Below are positions 1 to 9,683 of a stretch of DNA of 64,000 nt, in pieces. Under the pieces are notes generated by a model that had not been told where the DNA came from, did no database searches, and worked only from the letters and a program-made list of their open reading frames with translations. The DNA is from Fistulifera solaris. Lineage: Eukaryota; Bacillariophyta; Bacillariophyceae; Naviculales; Stauroneidaceae. Position 1 is the stretch's first letter, and every line of letters begins with the position of its first letter. The stretch is from positions 806,001-870,000 of the forward strand of contig AP026167.1 of NCBI GenBank assembly GCA_030295235.1. The letters run 5' to 3'. The translations under genes were made by a program, and so were the position numbers.

Positions 1-805
1 GATCGACGAATCGATATTTGGAAAGAAGTACAACGACGGAAATTGGCTATGAACAATGGGGAGACGCGAAAACTACTGACGGGTCTCTTTCTGCAGCGTT
101 TGTTAGTAGCGCAAGATATTGCCTCCGCACTTCGTCACTTGCATAAATTGCAAATCGTATTTAGAGACTTGAAACCAGGTAAGACAAGAGAGAGAGTGAG
201 TTGGATGTTGATGAAGTGAAAAAGGGAGCTCACTCAAATGTTGTGTCAATACTGGTGTCTACCTTCATAATGTAATCAAATGGTGCGCGGCACACTATGA
301 TGGGAAATTGACGATTGTTCCAAAAGACAACGTTGGGTTTTGCTTTGACGGAAGAGTCAAGTTATTTGATTTTGGTCTAGCGAAAGAGCTGGATCCGCAT
401 CAACAAAATGAAGATGGACTGTACAACATGTCCGGAGGGACGGGTTCTCGCCGATTCATGGCGCCAGAAGTTGCCCTGTCGGAACCCTATCACTTATCGG
501 CAGATATGTACTCGTTTGCAATCTTGTTTTGGGAGATTTTGACATTGGATAAAGCGTTTGCTCGGTTGACGGTGGATGACCATCATGAGAAGGTCATTCA
601 GGGGACAGAACGACCAGAGTTAGATCCGGGATGGACATCATCGTTGTGTGAGATACTACAGGGTTGCTGGCATTACAAACCACATCGTAGACCGTCCGCA
701 AAGGAAACGCATCGTGCTTTGCGATATGAAATTCAAGATATGGTGGCGGAAGAATTTCCGAAGCAAGCAGGTTTCGATGAGCAAAGGAGGCGGGCCTATC
801 ATTGA
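1..805 (+). CDS. Protein kinase, tyrosine-kinase-like type, 3' part
   Basis: The first exon is open from base 1 and reads into the catalytic loop HLHKLQIVFRDLKP. A GT-AG intron (179-326) splits the Asp codon, and splicing gives DLKPDNVGF. Downstream are the Mg-binding LFDFGLAKE, the activation segment with SRRFMAPEV, the helix-F region SADMYSFAILFWEIL and the helix-H/I Arg in HYKPHRRPSAKE. The N lobe (glycine loop, VAIK Lys) lies outside the window, so activity cannot be fully judged, but the visible catalytic residues are intact. The MAPE and SADMYSF forms are typical of TKL/mixed-lineage-like kinases, which are common in stramenopiles. It converges on the next gene with only 66 bp between stop codons. 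Confidence 0.85.
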
Positions 806-871
806 TTGATTTAGTGTAGCAATCTAAAACGATATCAATTATTTCTTTTTTCGCATTAAACCTTACAAGGA

Positions 872-2938
872 TCAAAACGAATATGCCGTTTCTGCTCTAC
901 AACCACGACCACTCACACTCATCGATGCATTTGCTTCTGCGTTCAGCGCAAACATGAACCGCACATTGTCCGAAAATTTTGTCCCAATATTGACTTGACT
1001 GGTCTCGCTAAAGACAAGCAACTCTTCGCCTCTCGTGATTACTACTTGCTCTTCGAGGACTTGCAGAGAGTCTGGGAGAAATTCGCTTTCCACAATGGCA
1101 CTTTCGGCAACCAGCTCTCCGTCACCGATGTTTTCTATGGAGTACAAAAGTCTGATGGAAGTCAAACTAGAAAAGTCACCCAATTCATTTTCAAACGCAA
1201 CAAGCTCCAATGCTCCTAAGAGCCCTAATGGACTCGTCAATGACAGGGATGGATTACTTGAGGAGCAAGTTGTATCAAGGGTAAAGGAATCCAGCTCCGT
1301 TCCCACATTGCCATTGTCATCAATGTTTGAAACAGAGACTTGAAGCGACCCTCCGAAGGTTCCGTCGACCCGAAATGTGCCGCCAAGAGTAACAATATTG
1401 GATTCAGTCAAGTTGGAATTCGATGTCACCTGAATACGAACTTCTCGTGGATTGACGGATACATTATCGAATCCACGGTAGAGAAAGACAAGGCCGGTGG
1501 CAGGGGCGTCATCCGCACAGGCTTTGCCTCGTGGATCTGGGATCTGATCACATGGTCCGATGGAAATACCTCCGTCCGAAAGGCATTCGCGCACGATTGT
1601 GGCTGATATGGTACATTCTGAATAAGTGCCATCAATAGAGCTCAACGATGATGGTGAAGCGGATGGTATTGTATCATCGGGGAAGGGCGAAACCTGCGCT
1701 CCAGCGACAAAAGAGTTAACAGCTGTCCCTTCGCAAGCGATTCCAGAAGGATTCGACACCGCAGTGATTTGAATGGAATCCGTATACGTTCTTCGTTCGG
1801 ACAAATCGAGTAATTCACTAGGCAGCTCGACGTCGACACTTTCCCCTGGGGAAAGCGCAATCCCAGCTACAAGGTCTGAAAAGTCCTTAAGACCAGCATT
1901 GTTGGACAAGAGTTCCAATGATGTCAAACTGGTATCAGTTCCGCCCGATTCTTCGGCGACTCCAATATTCACCGTTGTAGTTATGGGCACCAAACAGGAC
2001 ACATCCCCTTGTTCGGGGCTGGAGAATTCTTTGAGCTGCAAAGCACCGAGCTGATCTTTCAATCTCAAATTTATATTACAAGATGCTGGGAATTGAAACT
2101 CTTGAGCTAGATTGGCTGGATTGCTGGTCTCATTAGATCCAAATAATTTGACAAGAACCACATCTGGTAAACGTTCCCCGTCATCGCCCGTGTTGATACT
2201 CAAATACTGCCCATTTTGCACCCATCCACGGAACAAAACAGCTCCTTCTTTGCCACTGCTTGCCACCACATACGCTTCCTCTGTAGTTCCCATAGTACCA
2301 TCTACACAGGAGAAATATCCATCCAAGTTGGTAGAACTGTCGTTGCAGGCTTGTGCCGTGTACTGGAATGTCAAGTTGGTGGGAGGTGCCGTACAGGTGA
2401 TTGTCGTCAACTCCACATTATCGCACTGTTGACCCGCATAAGGTCCCGTTTGAACCGAGCATGTTGTGTTAACTTGCAAAACACATTCATCAGACGACAA
2501 GGATGATGCCATGGAAGGTGCACTCGTAGGTTGCATTGGCTGAATCATAGAAGGAACATCACTGGAAAGATCCGAAGGAAAGTCCGAAGCAGATTGTGTG
2601 GGTGATGATGTACGTAGAAGCGAAGGCGGAATCGTGGGCAATCTAAGTTCAATGGAGGTTGGTTGGCTGGTTTCTGAAGTGGGCACTGGTTTAGATGTTA
2701 GGGGAGCAAGAGTGCGTGATGATGCGGGTGACACGGTGGGTTCCGAGGAACGTACTACGACGGGTTTCAATGTTGGATGCATCGTCGGCGTTGTCTCTGT
2801 ACGAAGTGCCGGTGCTACGGTCGGAAAAAGTATCGTTTGCCTTACCGGTGGTTGGGAGGGCACCACCGTCGGCATACTAAATGCCCGATCCGTGAGATAT
2901 CGTTCCCACAGTTCTCTCTCTTCCTCGGCAATGGGCAA
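872..2938 (-). CDS. Ser/Thr/Pro-rich secreted or cell-surface protein with two related Cys domains
   Basis: A ~690-residue frame. Residues ~20-150 are a mucin-like region rich in P, T and S (PTxAP/SEPTVSP-type), likely to be heavily O-glycosylated. Two related Cys-containing domains follow: about 150-400, starting ECVLQVNTTCSVQTGPYAG, and about 430-690, starting ECTISATIVRECL. Each shows spaced Cys pairs and several N-x-S/T sites. Such PT-rich leaders with repeated extracellular domains are frequent in diatom surface proteins. The 5' end is unresolved: the frame opens on TTG with an in-frame stop 18 bp upstream. A signal-peptide exon probably lies in 2950-3130, where a hydrophobic stretch (FFSVLLLLG) is visible in another frame. 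Function is unknown. Confidence 0.65.
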   Translation of the reverse strand: MPIAEEERELWERYLTDRAFSMPTVVPSQPPVRQTILFPTVAPALRTETTPTMHPTLKPVVVRSSEPTVSPASSRTLAPLTSKPVPTSETSQPTSIELRLPTIPPSLLRTSSPTQSASDFPSDLSSDVPSMIQPMQPTSAPSMASSLSSDECVLQVNTTCSVQTGPYAGQQCDNVELTTITCTAPPTNLTFQYTAQACNDSSTNLDGYFSCVDGTMGTTEEAYVVASSGKEGAVLFRGWVQNGQYLSINTGDDGERLPDVVLVKLFGSNETSNPANLAQEFQFPASCNINLRLKDQLGALQLKEFSSPEQGDVSCLVPITTTVNIGVAEESGGTDTSLTSLELLSNNAGLKDFSDLVAGIALSPGESVDVELPSELLDLSERRTYTDSIQITAVSNPSGIACEGTAVNSFVAGAQVSPFPDDTIPSASPSSLSSIDGTYSECTISATIVRECLSDGGISIGPCDQIPDPRGKACADDAPATGLVFLYRGFDNVSVNPREVRIQVTSNSNLTESNIVTLGGTFRVDGTFGGSLQVSVSNIDDNGNVGTELDSFTLDTTCSSSNPSLSLTSPLGLLGALELVAFENELGDFSSLTSIRLLYSIENIGDGELVAESAIVESEFLPDSLQVLEEQVVITRGEELLVFSETSQVNIGTKFSDNVRFMFALNAEANASMSVSGRGCRAETAYSF

Positions 2939-3394
2939 ACCATTGGAGTGACTTCCCTAGCAATAGTAGCACACTGAAGAAGACTTCTGATTTCATCATG
3001 GGTTTCTTGGGACTTGGTGTGCACAATTGTGTGGTTGCAACATCGAAAGCTCGAAACGCGAGGACGAGAAAAAGGATTTTGTGGGGAGGTCTCACTTTTG
3101 GAATTATCAATTATAGTTAGCGATGATGCCAAGGCGATTAATCGATAACATAAAACGTCTTCAAATTAGGACGTGACATAGTCACGTTTCTGTAAATACA
3201 GAAAATAGAAATATTTGGGCAGTTTCTGTTTTTGTGTTTAATGGGGAAACCATGTCGAATTCTCCCTCCGACGACTGACTCGACGACTCGAAAGATATCG
3301 CATCTCGTCACCTGCTCTGCCCATGATCTGTTTTCCTTCATCAATGCATGGTGCCCACTTGTCCCGTACGAATTCGATAAGGAAATGAAACAAG

Positions 3395-4783
3395 ATGGAA
3401 TACATAGAAGAACATATGTGGCCGTTGACAGGAGGAACAACCTGTTATACCGGAATACACAACCGTAAAGGAGCCACCGAATGGCATACTCTTCATTTGA
3501 CAACGGATAATACACTCTCTTCTCGACTCATTACTTCTCGAGATAATGCGTTAGTGTGCGTTGGTTATTCGGCAACAGAAAGTCACGAATGTCTCGTCTT
3601 GTTGGATCTATCTCGCTTTGATACTCCAGAGACACTTCTCGATCCTGCTTTAACAGCGAATAACAACGATCGAGGTGATTGGGATGATCAATCCGTTTCC
3701 AACGCTACAGTTACCACAACGACTTCCACATTAGGAACACGCGCCAATTCACCCGAAAATGTACCAACACAGCTTTCCACACTCAGTTTTGAGTCCTTGC
3801 CTCCTCCTCTACAGCCACCTCCCGTCACAGAGGCCATCGCGCTTCTCATGATTCGATCGCTGGCAGATTCTTCTGTTAAATTCACAAAAACGCTGGATTA
3901 CCGTCCTCTTTCACCACTTCTCTGTTGCTTCTCGGATGACTGTCAAGGAGTTTGGTTGGGGAGTAGTGATCACAATGAGCTTCATTTGTTCGTATGTCGT
4001 CAAAGTTCCGCATGGCAAGAGTATGATCTCAGTCACATGTCGGAATTTCAACTTACGAGCCCCGTCATGAGCATTGACTTTTGCCCACCGAATTGTTTAG
4101 CGGTGGCGTGTCAAGATGGGACGATACGCATCATTACCTTTTCATCATTCGACGGACTCGTATTTTCGAACGTAACACAACAACAAGTTATGGTGGATGG
4201 TCCGATTGTATGTCTTTCACTGCGATCTTTGGAAGCCAACAACCAATGGCTCGTCACGGCTGGGTCACTCTGCGGATACGCTATGGAATGGCGAGTCGAT
4301 GCAAAACAACCCAACGTCAGCAATCCAGCGATGATTGCCAAGGGATTCTGGAATGCAGCGATTGCGGCAGAGGATTCGGTCATGGCCATTTGCTCCCTCG
4401 ATGATCGAGTGCTCATGGGAACGCAGTCTGGAAAACTTCTTTTGTATGGAATCGATCACAACCAAAATTTAGAAAATAGGGAAAATTCATTCAAGCGACA
4501 CTTTCGATTGCTGTGGCAATGTCAGCTCCCTTACTCGATTCACGGGTTGGACTTTCTGTCAAACAATGACGAGACACTCTTGGTAACGACACGAAAATCC
4601 ATTCATATCTTTCAACAAGGCCTATATAATTACTTGAACCACGCAGCATCGATTCGGTCCAAGCTCAAGGACATTATTCAACAAGAAGCAGTAGAAGCGA
4701 ATAAAGTGATTGAGGAACCACGGTCTGGAATAGAACAAGCAGAAAAGACTCATGTGTCCGAATCAGAGTCCCCTCTGCAGTAG
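3395..4783 (+). CDS. KPTN: Kaptin-like beta-propeller protein (KICSTOR subunit homologue)
   Basis: The single-exon product has 462 residues, close to animal kaptin (~436). From memory of human kaptin I see the same order of blocks. LAVACQDGTIRI corresponds to the LGCQSGYVRV blade; VDGPIVCLSL to QDGPISRVIVF; VLMGTQSGKLLLYGI to VLVATYGQELLCYKY; and FRLLWQCQLPYSIHGLDF, followed by KSIHIFQ, to the FHLLWQRSF / KGVHILQ end. A charged coiled C-terminus closes both. Kaptin is a beta-propeller that, with ITFG2, C12orf66 and SZT2, tethers GATOR1 to lysosomes in animals. Whether the diatom protein does this is inference. The start is the first ATG of the frame. The gene is divergent from the PT-rich surface protein. 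Confidence 0.7.
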   Translation: MEYIEEHMWPLTGGTTCYTGIHNRKGATEWHTLHLTTDNTLSSRLITSRDNALVCVGYSATESHECLVLLDLSRFDTPETLLDPALTANNNDRGDWDDQSVSNATVTTTTSTLGTRANSPENVPTQLSTLSFESLPPPLQPPPVTEAIALLMIRSLADSSVKFTKTLDYRPLSPLLCCFSDDCQGVWLGSSDHNELHLFVCRQSSAWQEYDLSHMSEFQLTSPVMSIDFCPPNCLAVACQDGTIRIITFSSFDGLVFSNVTQQQVMVDGPIVCLSLRSLEANNQWLVTAGSLCGYAMEWRVDAKQPNVSNPAMIAKGFWNAAIAAEDSVMAICSLDDRVLMGTQSGKLLLYGIDHNQNLENRENSFKRHFRLLWQCQLPYSIHGLDFLSNNDETLLVTTRKSIHIFQQGLYNYLNHAASIRSKLKDIIQQEAVEANKVIEEPRSGIEQAEKTHVSESESPLQ

Positions 4784-5884
4784 TCGCACGGATGATACAA
4801 ATGGTTTTTGCTTTTTAGAACTGGGAGAGTTGCAATCGTTGCCGAATCGAGAAACACTACTGCCTTAACCAGAGCATTGTCGACAACATTGAGTCACTCC
4901 ACGATTGTCTTTTTCTGAGCGATTTGTGTTAAGGCCTAGCTTGCGCTTTCATCGCACCAGCATCTCTTATCGTAGCGAGACAGTTTTGGTGTCAAATCAT
5001 GGACTGTACAAGTAAAGACAACACTAGCGTATGGAGCGCTCCGTAGCAGGATCGAGAAGTTGAAGGCGGAGCACTTTGATCAATCACGACGCTTTTAGCT
5101 TGAATGAGAGTGTGAACGACGACGACGACGACAGTTGTGTTTGGCAACAATGCTAGGGGCTTTTTTCAGGAGAAAAACCAAAGGCAACACTAAGGAAGAG
5201 CGGTTTTAGTTGTGTGAAATGAGCACGCCCATTCTTCTTTACAAAACGACGACCAAGACGGCATGCGATTCAACTATATGATGAACGTTTCAACAACTCG
5301 CATTCTTGCCTTTAAAACGTGCTTTGTTGGAACCGACACCAAAGAGGTACAAATGAACCAGCAAGCCAAAGTTCACGGCAAGACAGCAGCGGACAAGGTC
5401 TACGAATACCCCGATAAGCAAGCCGTTACACGAAATGGTGTTCAGCTTTCAGTTTACGACAATCATGCAGGAAACTTATTATTCGCAAATAAGCGCAATC
5501 TATTGATAAGGCTTCGATGTCATGTACAAGATCGATAGATTAGGTCGTTTTTTTTGAAAGAGCTACGAATTAATGAGTAGAGCCTTAGCCATGTAGCCGC
5601 TACGCCTGAGAGCAATCGAATCGTCACTTGAGAGGGACTGGTAAGATTTGCTATAGCTAGATACCAAATCCAGGGCAATCTTCAGACGTAAATTAAGTGT
5701 TAACTAAAAGCAATATCTTCTTAAAAGGAGACGAAGCGTTTGTGTGATTATAATAGGCGGTAACGCGACATCAGAGCGAACTTGAGAAGTCGATACTGCG
5801 CCGAATTAATCACCAGTTTTTCAAAAAAATTGGTAACGAATAATGTGAGCCCTTATTGTAGATTTCGTATTTGCCAAAGTAGTG
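4784..5884. other. Intergenic, ~1.1 kb, one doubtful small ORF
   Basis: No recognisable gene. An ATG-started 91-codon frame (5263-5538, + strand) contains a plausible soluble stretch (QAKVHGKTAADKVYEYPDKQ) but no domain, signal or neighbour support, so I do not call it. Short runs such as GACGACGACGACGACAG near 5115 are simple sequence. Confidence 0.4.
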
Positions 5885-6304
5885 CTAATTGATCAAACCT
5901 GCGCTCAAACAAAACTGAAGAAGTTTATCTATTTGTCGATAAATTCTCATGGCTTGGCCCGTCTTGGCAACGCGTACGATTTCGAGCCAATACGCTTTGA
6001 GGGTATTCTTGGTGACTCGTTTCTTGAGAGATCCCAAGAAACGACCAACATCACTATCGAGCGAGCCATCAAACGAGAGAAAGGCTTCACCGACAGACGT
6101 TATTTTGTAACCAAGGGGATGCCACCCGGCAGGGAAAATTCCTCCTCCTCGAACAGACAAACAAGAAACAGTATTACTTGCAACAAACGGACTACTCTTC
6201 AAGACGGTAGGCTCAATCGTCTGCATCCTCCGCTCGGCGAAAATTGTGCGCGAACACTGTGCGCTAAAGAAGATCAAGAACCTTAACAGCGTGAAGCGAG
6301 CCAT
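5885..6304 (-). CDS. Small secreted or organelle-targeted conserved-looking protein
   Basis: 139 residues from an ATG. The N-terminus MARFTLLRFLIFFSAQC is a good ER signal peptide. The mature part has well-formed sequence: GGGIFPAGWHPLGYKITSVG, then FDGSLDSDVGRFLGSLKKR, then a basic/aromatic helix LKAYWLEIVRVAKTGQ followed by MRIYRQIDKLLQFCLSAG. Regular hydrophobic spacing and a sensible start argue for a real gene although I recognise no domain. It stands alone between two long non-coding stretches. The plus-strand frame across the same DNA lacks a signal sequence and is judged a shadow. Confidence 0.6.
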   Translation of the reverse strand: MARFTLLRFLIFFSAQCSRTIFAERRMQTIEPTVLKSSPFVASNTVSCLSVRGGGIFPAGWHPLGYKITSVGEAFLSFDGSLDSDVGRFLGSLKKRVTKNTLKAYWLEIVRVAKTGQAMRIYRQIDKLLQFCLSAGLIN

Positions 6305-9118
6305 GATGTGATTGCAGAAAAGAATCTAACGGCGACGACGGGGGAAGGAGGAGGAAAGTGGAAAAGAAAGAAATATTTGCATTGAACCACTTGCAAAAGA
6401 GTTGCTGGGTCTCCTTGCCGTAAAAAATGATCGTCTCCTTCAATAAACAAGAATCGACATCAATTACGTAGTAGGAGGGATGCAACGCATCGAAAGTCTA
6501 CGTGTGTTCACGTTGGCCTCGTAGGAGTTTTATCATCATAGGTAGCAGCCTACAGTTGTGGCAATGGTAAGTGCTTGCAGCTGGTATCGTAGCGCGAACC
6601 AGGCTGTATACAAAGTAAGTCAACGCGAGCGATGCGATTAAGTACCAGCCAGTACGCATCTGGTTGTCGTCGCATTTTGTCGTCTTTGCTCGTTCATTGG
6701 GATCTTGGATGATGATAATCAAATCGTTTACTTTGTATTTCGGTTCTACGCTGCTCTAGTCATCAATCCCGGTTTCGTCGAAGATGCAAATTGGCGATCG
6801 AAAACTGGACTCGAAAACGGAAACGGCCGCGAAAACCGCTCTCCGCACGACTCACTCGACAATCAACCATTTGCACCCTCTTTTCGTCTCACAAATCGCA
6901 CCTTGTGTCAAATCACACACAAGCGCGATTTGTCACTAACAGAGCAGCGCATCTTGTCACTCGCTCGGCTTGTTTCTATTTTACTTGCAGTCCGTCAGAT
7001 GTTATAATGATCTTCGTCCGCAGGGAACCACACCTTACCGACGGGTAGTGAACGGGCCCTGCGGAGTAGCTTCCTGCCACAATGGGAGCAAGAGAAATCG
7101 CGTGTGCCTTGAAGCCTCCGTCCTTCTCTTGCTTTGGAGAGAGACCGAGTGATGTGCTGAGCCCTGAGGCCTTTACCGCTCCTCGCCTTGATTCTCTTCT
7201 CGAAGGGCCATGGCCAAGACCATGGTCAAAGTGCGGCCTGAGGGTAACTTCAATGCTGGTACCAGCGTATGTGTGGCAGGGTGCAGAAGTAAGAGGAGAG
7301 AAGCTTACTCGACACCCAAAGATGGTGTCGTGCTGGAGGAAAAACTCCAAGCACAACAAATCCACGGTGACGACCTAGTATGCCATCGCTCCGTAAAGTT
7401 GCCATAGAAATTCCACGACAGAAGAGGATGGCACCAATGGCGACGGCCTCAAAAGAGGACCAGTTCGACCGATTGCGATGACCATACCTCTCCCGGTGGC
7501 GCGTCCCCCGGATTAGCGGCCGACCCCCGCTAAAGGAGGGCTGGCTGAAAACCAGCTGGAAGAGGTTAGCTCCATATTAAGGCAGCATGGTAGATATTCC
7601 CCCGAAGGATGACCCCGGCGACTAAAGTCGACCTAGAAGGCATACCTTGAGGTGGCGGCCCCGTGTTAGGGCCAAGTCCCATCATCGAGAAGGCTCGCTC
7701 TACCCGACCCCATTGCATTGAAGCATACGCGTCCCCCGTCCGACGAAGTGCGGCGTCTAAAAAAGGTGGAAAATGGATCACAAAAGTGTAAGCTCTCTTC
7801 CACACGGTCTCGGTCAAAAGACTGAGACTGCGTCAGCCAACGCTGGCCTGTGAGATCAATCTGACGCAAAAGTAAAAAGTAAAAAACTATAAACTAGCAA
7901 GGGGCAATAACACAAAAGAAGAAACGCTTATGCTTATGCTCAGTAGGTTGGTAGTAGCAGCAATACTGAAATCTTTCCCTCGTACTAGTCGTGACCACTT
8001 TCATATTAGAACTCGCCTGTCAAACCGCGTTTGCAAGATGGCTCGATTGATCGAATGGCAGATTTTCTTGCGCACTCGTCTTTCGACCCCCATCCAATCC
8101 GTTGGCCACAACCGAAGCCTTGGCCTGTGACGGTGGCGAGTTGGCAACACTTTCCAGTCGTCCATTATTCGTCAATTATTGAGCCATCTTGCTGATTTCT
8201 TAAAAACACGAACGAACGATGCAGCTATCAATTAGTATAGTCTCCGACAGTCATTTTTTGTTGAGTCATACAAACAATCTAAACATCTTAGGCAATTGAG
8301 TCCTGCTGAATTGAACGCCAAAGCAACACCAACTTGATAGTCATTCAACTTTAGAGAAGCGTCTTTATCAATAGCGAGGGAACACTGCCGCTTTTTGCAA
8401 ATCATCCGCAACCGCGATTTGTGGTTTTGTACAGATATCCTGCCATGCGGTCCATTGAGCTAGCACCATTTACTTTCGACACCAGACCGACGCTCATTTC
8501 GATTTCACTCTTAGCCAAGGCGTTGTGTTCTTTCTGACGGGACGCCAGCAACTGCTCTTGCGATTGTCTTGCCGAGACATCGTATCATCACCACGACGCC
8601 ATCCAGGACAAAGTTCGCCCCGCTTTTATGCAAACATACGTGCATCCTTTATGGAGGATACCCCTCACCACGCCTTCTTCGCGTGACTGTTCTATGTATC
8701 GACACGTTTCGGTTCCATTGCTGTGTATAGAGAAATCATCAGCCATAGTTCATAGGGCAGCGCGAAGATGGTTGTTGAGGGGGCTACCAATTCCCCGTAT
8801 CTGGTGTTCTGCATGCTTGAATCACTTTATTGGAAAGGAGCGGCGATAGCGTAAAAACAAAGTCTATCCTACTTCACCGAGTGGTCCTTACTCCACGACT
8901 TTGAGTGTCGGTTATGTGTTGACTTGATGATAAAACGCCACTCCCTTTCTGCGAGCGAGACCAAATCATCTTATACCGCAAGTTAGGAACAAGCTTTGAA
9001 TGAAGCGGGTAGAGGATGCTTTGCTCAAACTACATTATAACGGCGGTCAATATATATAGCACTCGGGTCGAATAGTAAGAATCTTCCGGGCCGTCTTCTT
9101 CAGAAAGATCGAAAGATT
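6305..9118. other. Long non-coding stretch containing a GC-rich, hairpin-rich island
   Basis: No convincing gene in 2.8 kb. Between about 7017 and 7870 composition becomes GC-rich. The block contains an 8-bp inverted repeat (CCGCAGGG...CCCTGCGG, 7019-7065) and smaller stems such as GCTGG...CCAGC near 7541-7557 and GGCCCC...GGGCC near 7660. Open frames here (e.g. 7082-7378) show no domain. It could be the remnant of a mobile element or a structured RNA; I cannot decide. From 7900 to 9118 I see nothing beyond ordinary AT-balanced DNA. Confidence 0.4.
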
Positions 9119-9250
9119 CGACATGGCGACGGAGACGCAGAGGAAGAATCATCGGGCGTGCACAGCTCAAGCCGACAAAAGGACGTACCCGGCGACTGCG
9201 ACCAAACCATCGCTTTATCATCAAATGAGCGTCCAAATAACACCAATAGC
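9119..9250. repeat. Diverged left shoulder of the tandem array
   Basis: This stretch aligns with the segment just upstream of the second unit (about 13268-13512) but is clearly diverged: only two ATC triplets, an absent ~40-bp GGTACC-rich piece, and many substitutions. Downstream of 9251 the match becomes almost perfect. The abrupt change marks a recombination boundary of the array. Confidence 0.65.
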
Positions 9251-9683
9251 ATCGTAAACGAATGAAAGAGGACAAAATACTTTGTAATGACGATAAGCGG
9301 ATCACTACGTTTTGCGTTTTTTTCCTTCAAAACAGACCGGGGGCCGTATGTTATACCGTATAGGCCTGTCGCCTACAGTTTCGATGTATACATAATTTGT
9401 ACATATTCTTCTAGACTTCCTCTGTCGTAGCCCTCTACGTACGAAATGTACCACGGGCAACGGCCCGCAGCTGCTGGCCCCTCTCGTCGCCTCTTCCGGT
9501 GGGCACTTTTTTCTTACCTCGTCGTATGAAACAGAGTCCTGAAACAAAATGATAAGCATTATCAAAACAAACAAAACTTTCGCGAGCTTCGTGCTCTTTA
9601 CTTGCATCCTTTCGTCTCCTGTCGGCCGGATTGGCTGTTTCTTCGCTCCGGCGGAGATTCAGTTTGCTCTGGAGATTGGAAGT

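Noticed and set aside
2842-3132. A 96-codon minus-strand frame upstream of the PT-rich protein as its first exon
   Set aside because: A GTGAGA donor near 3094 joined to the acceptor near 2958 gives the wrong reading frame, so the 5' exon remains unresolved.
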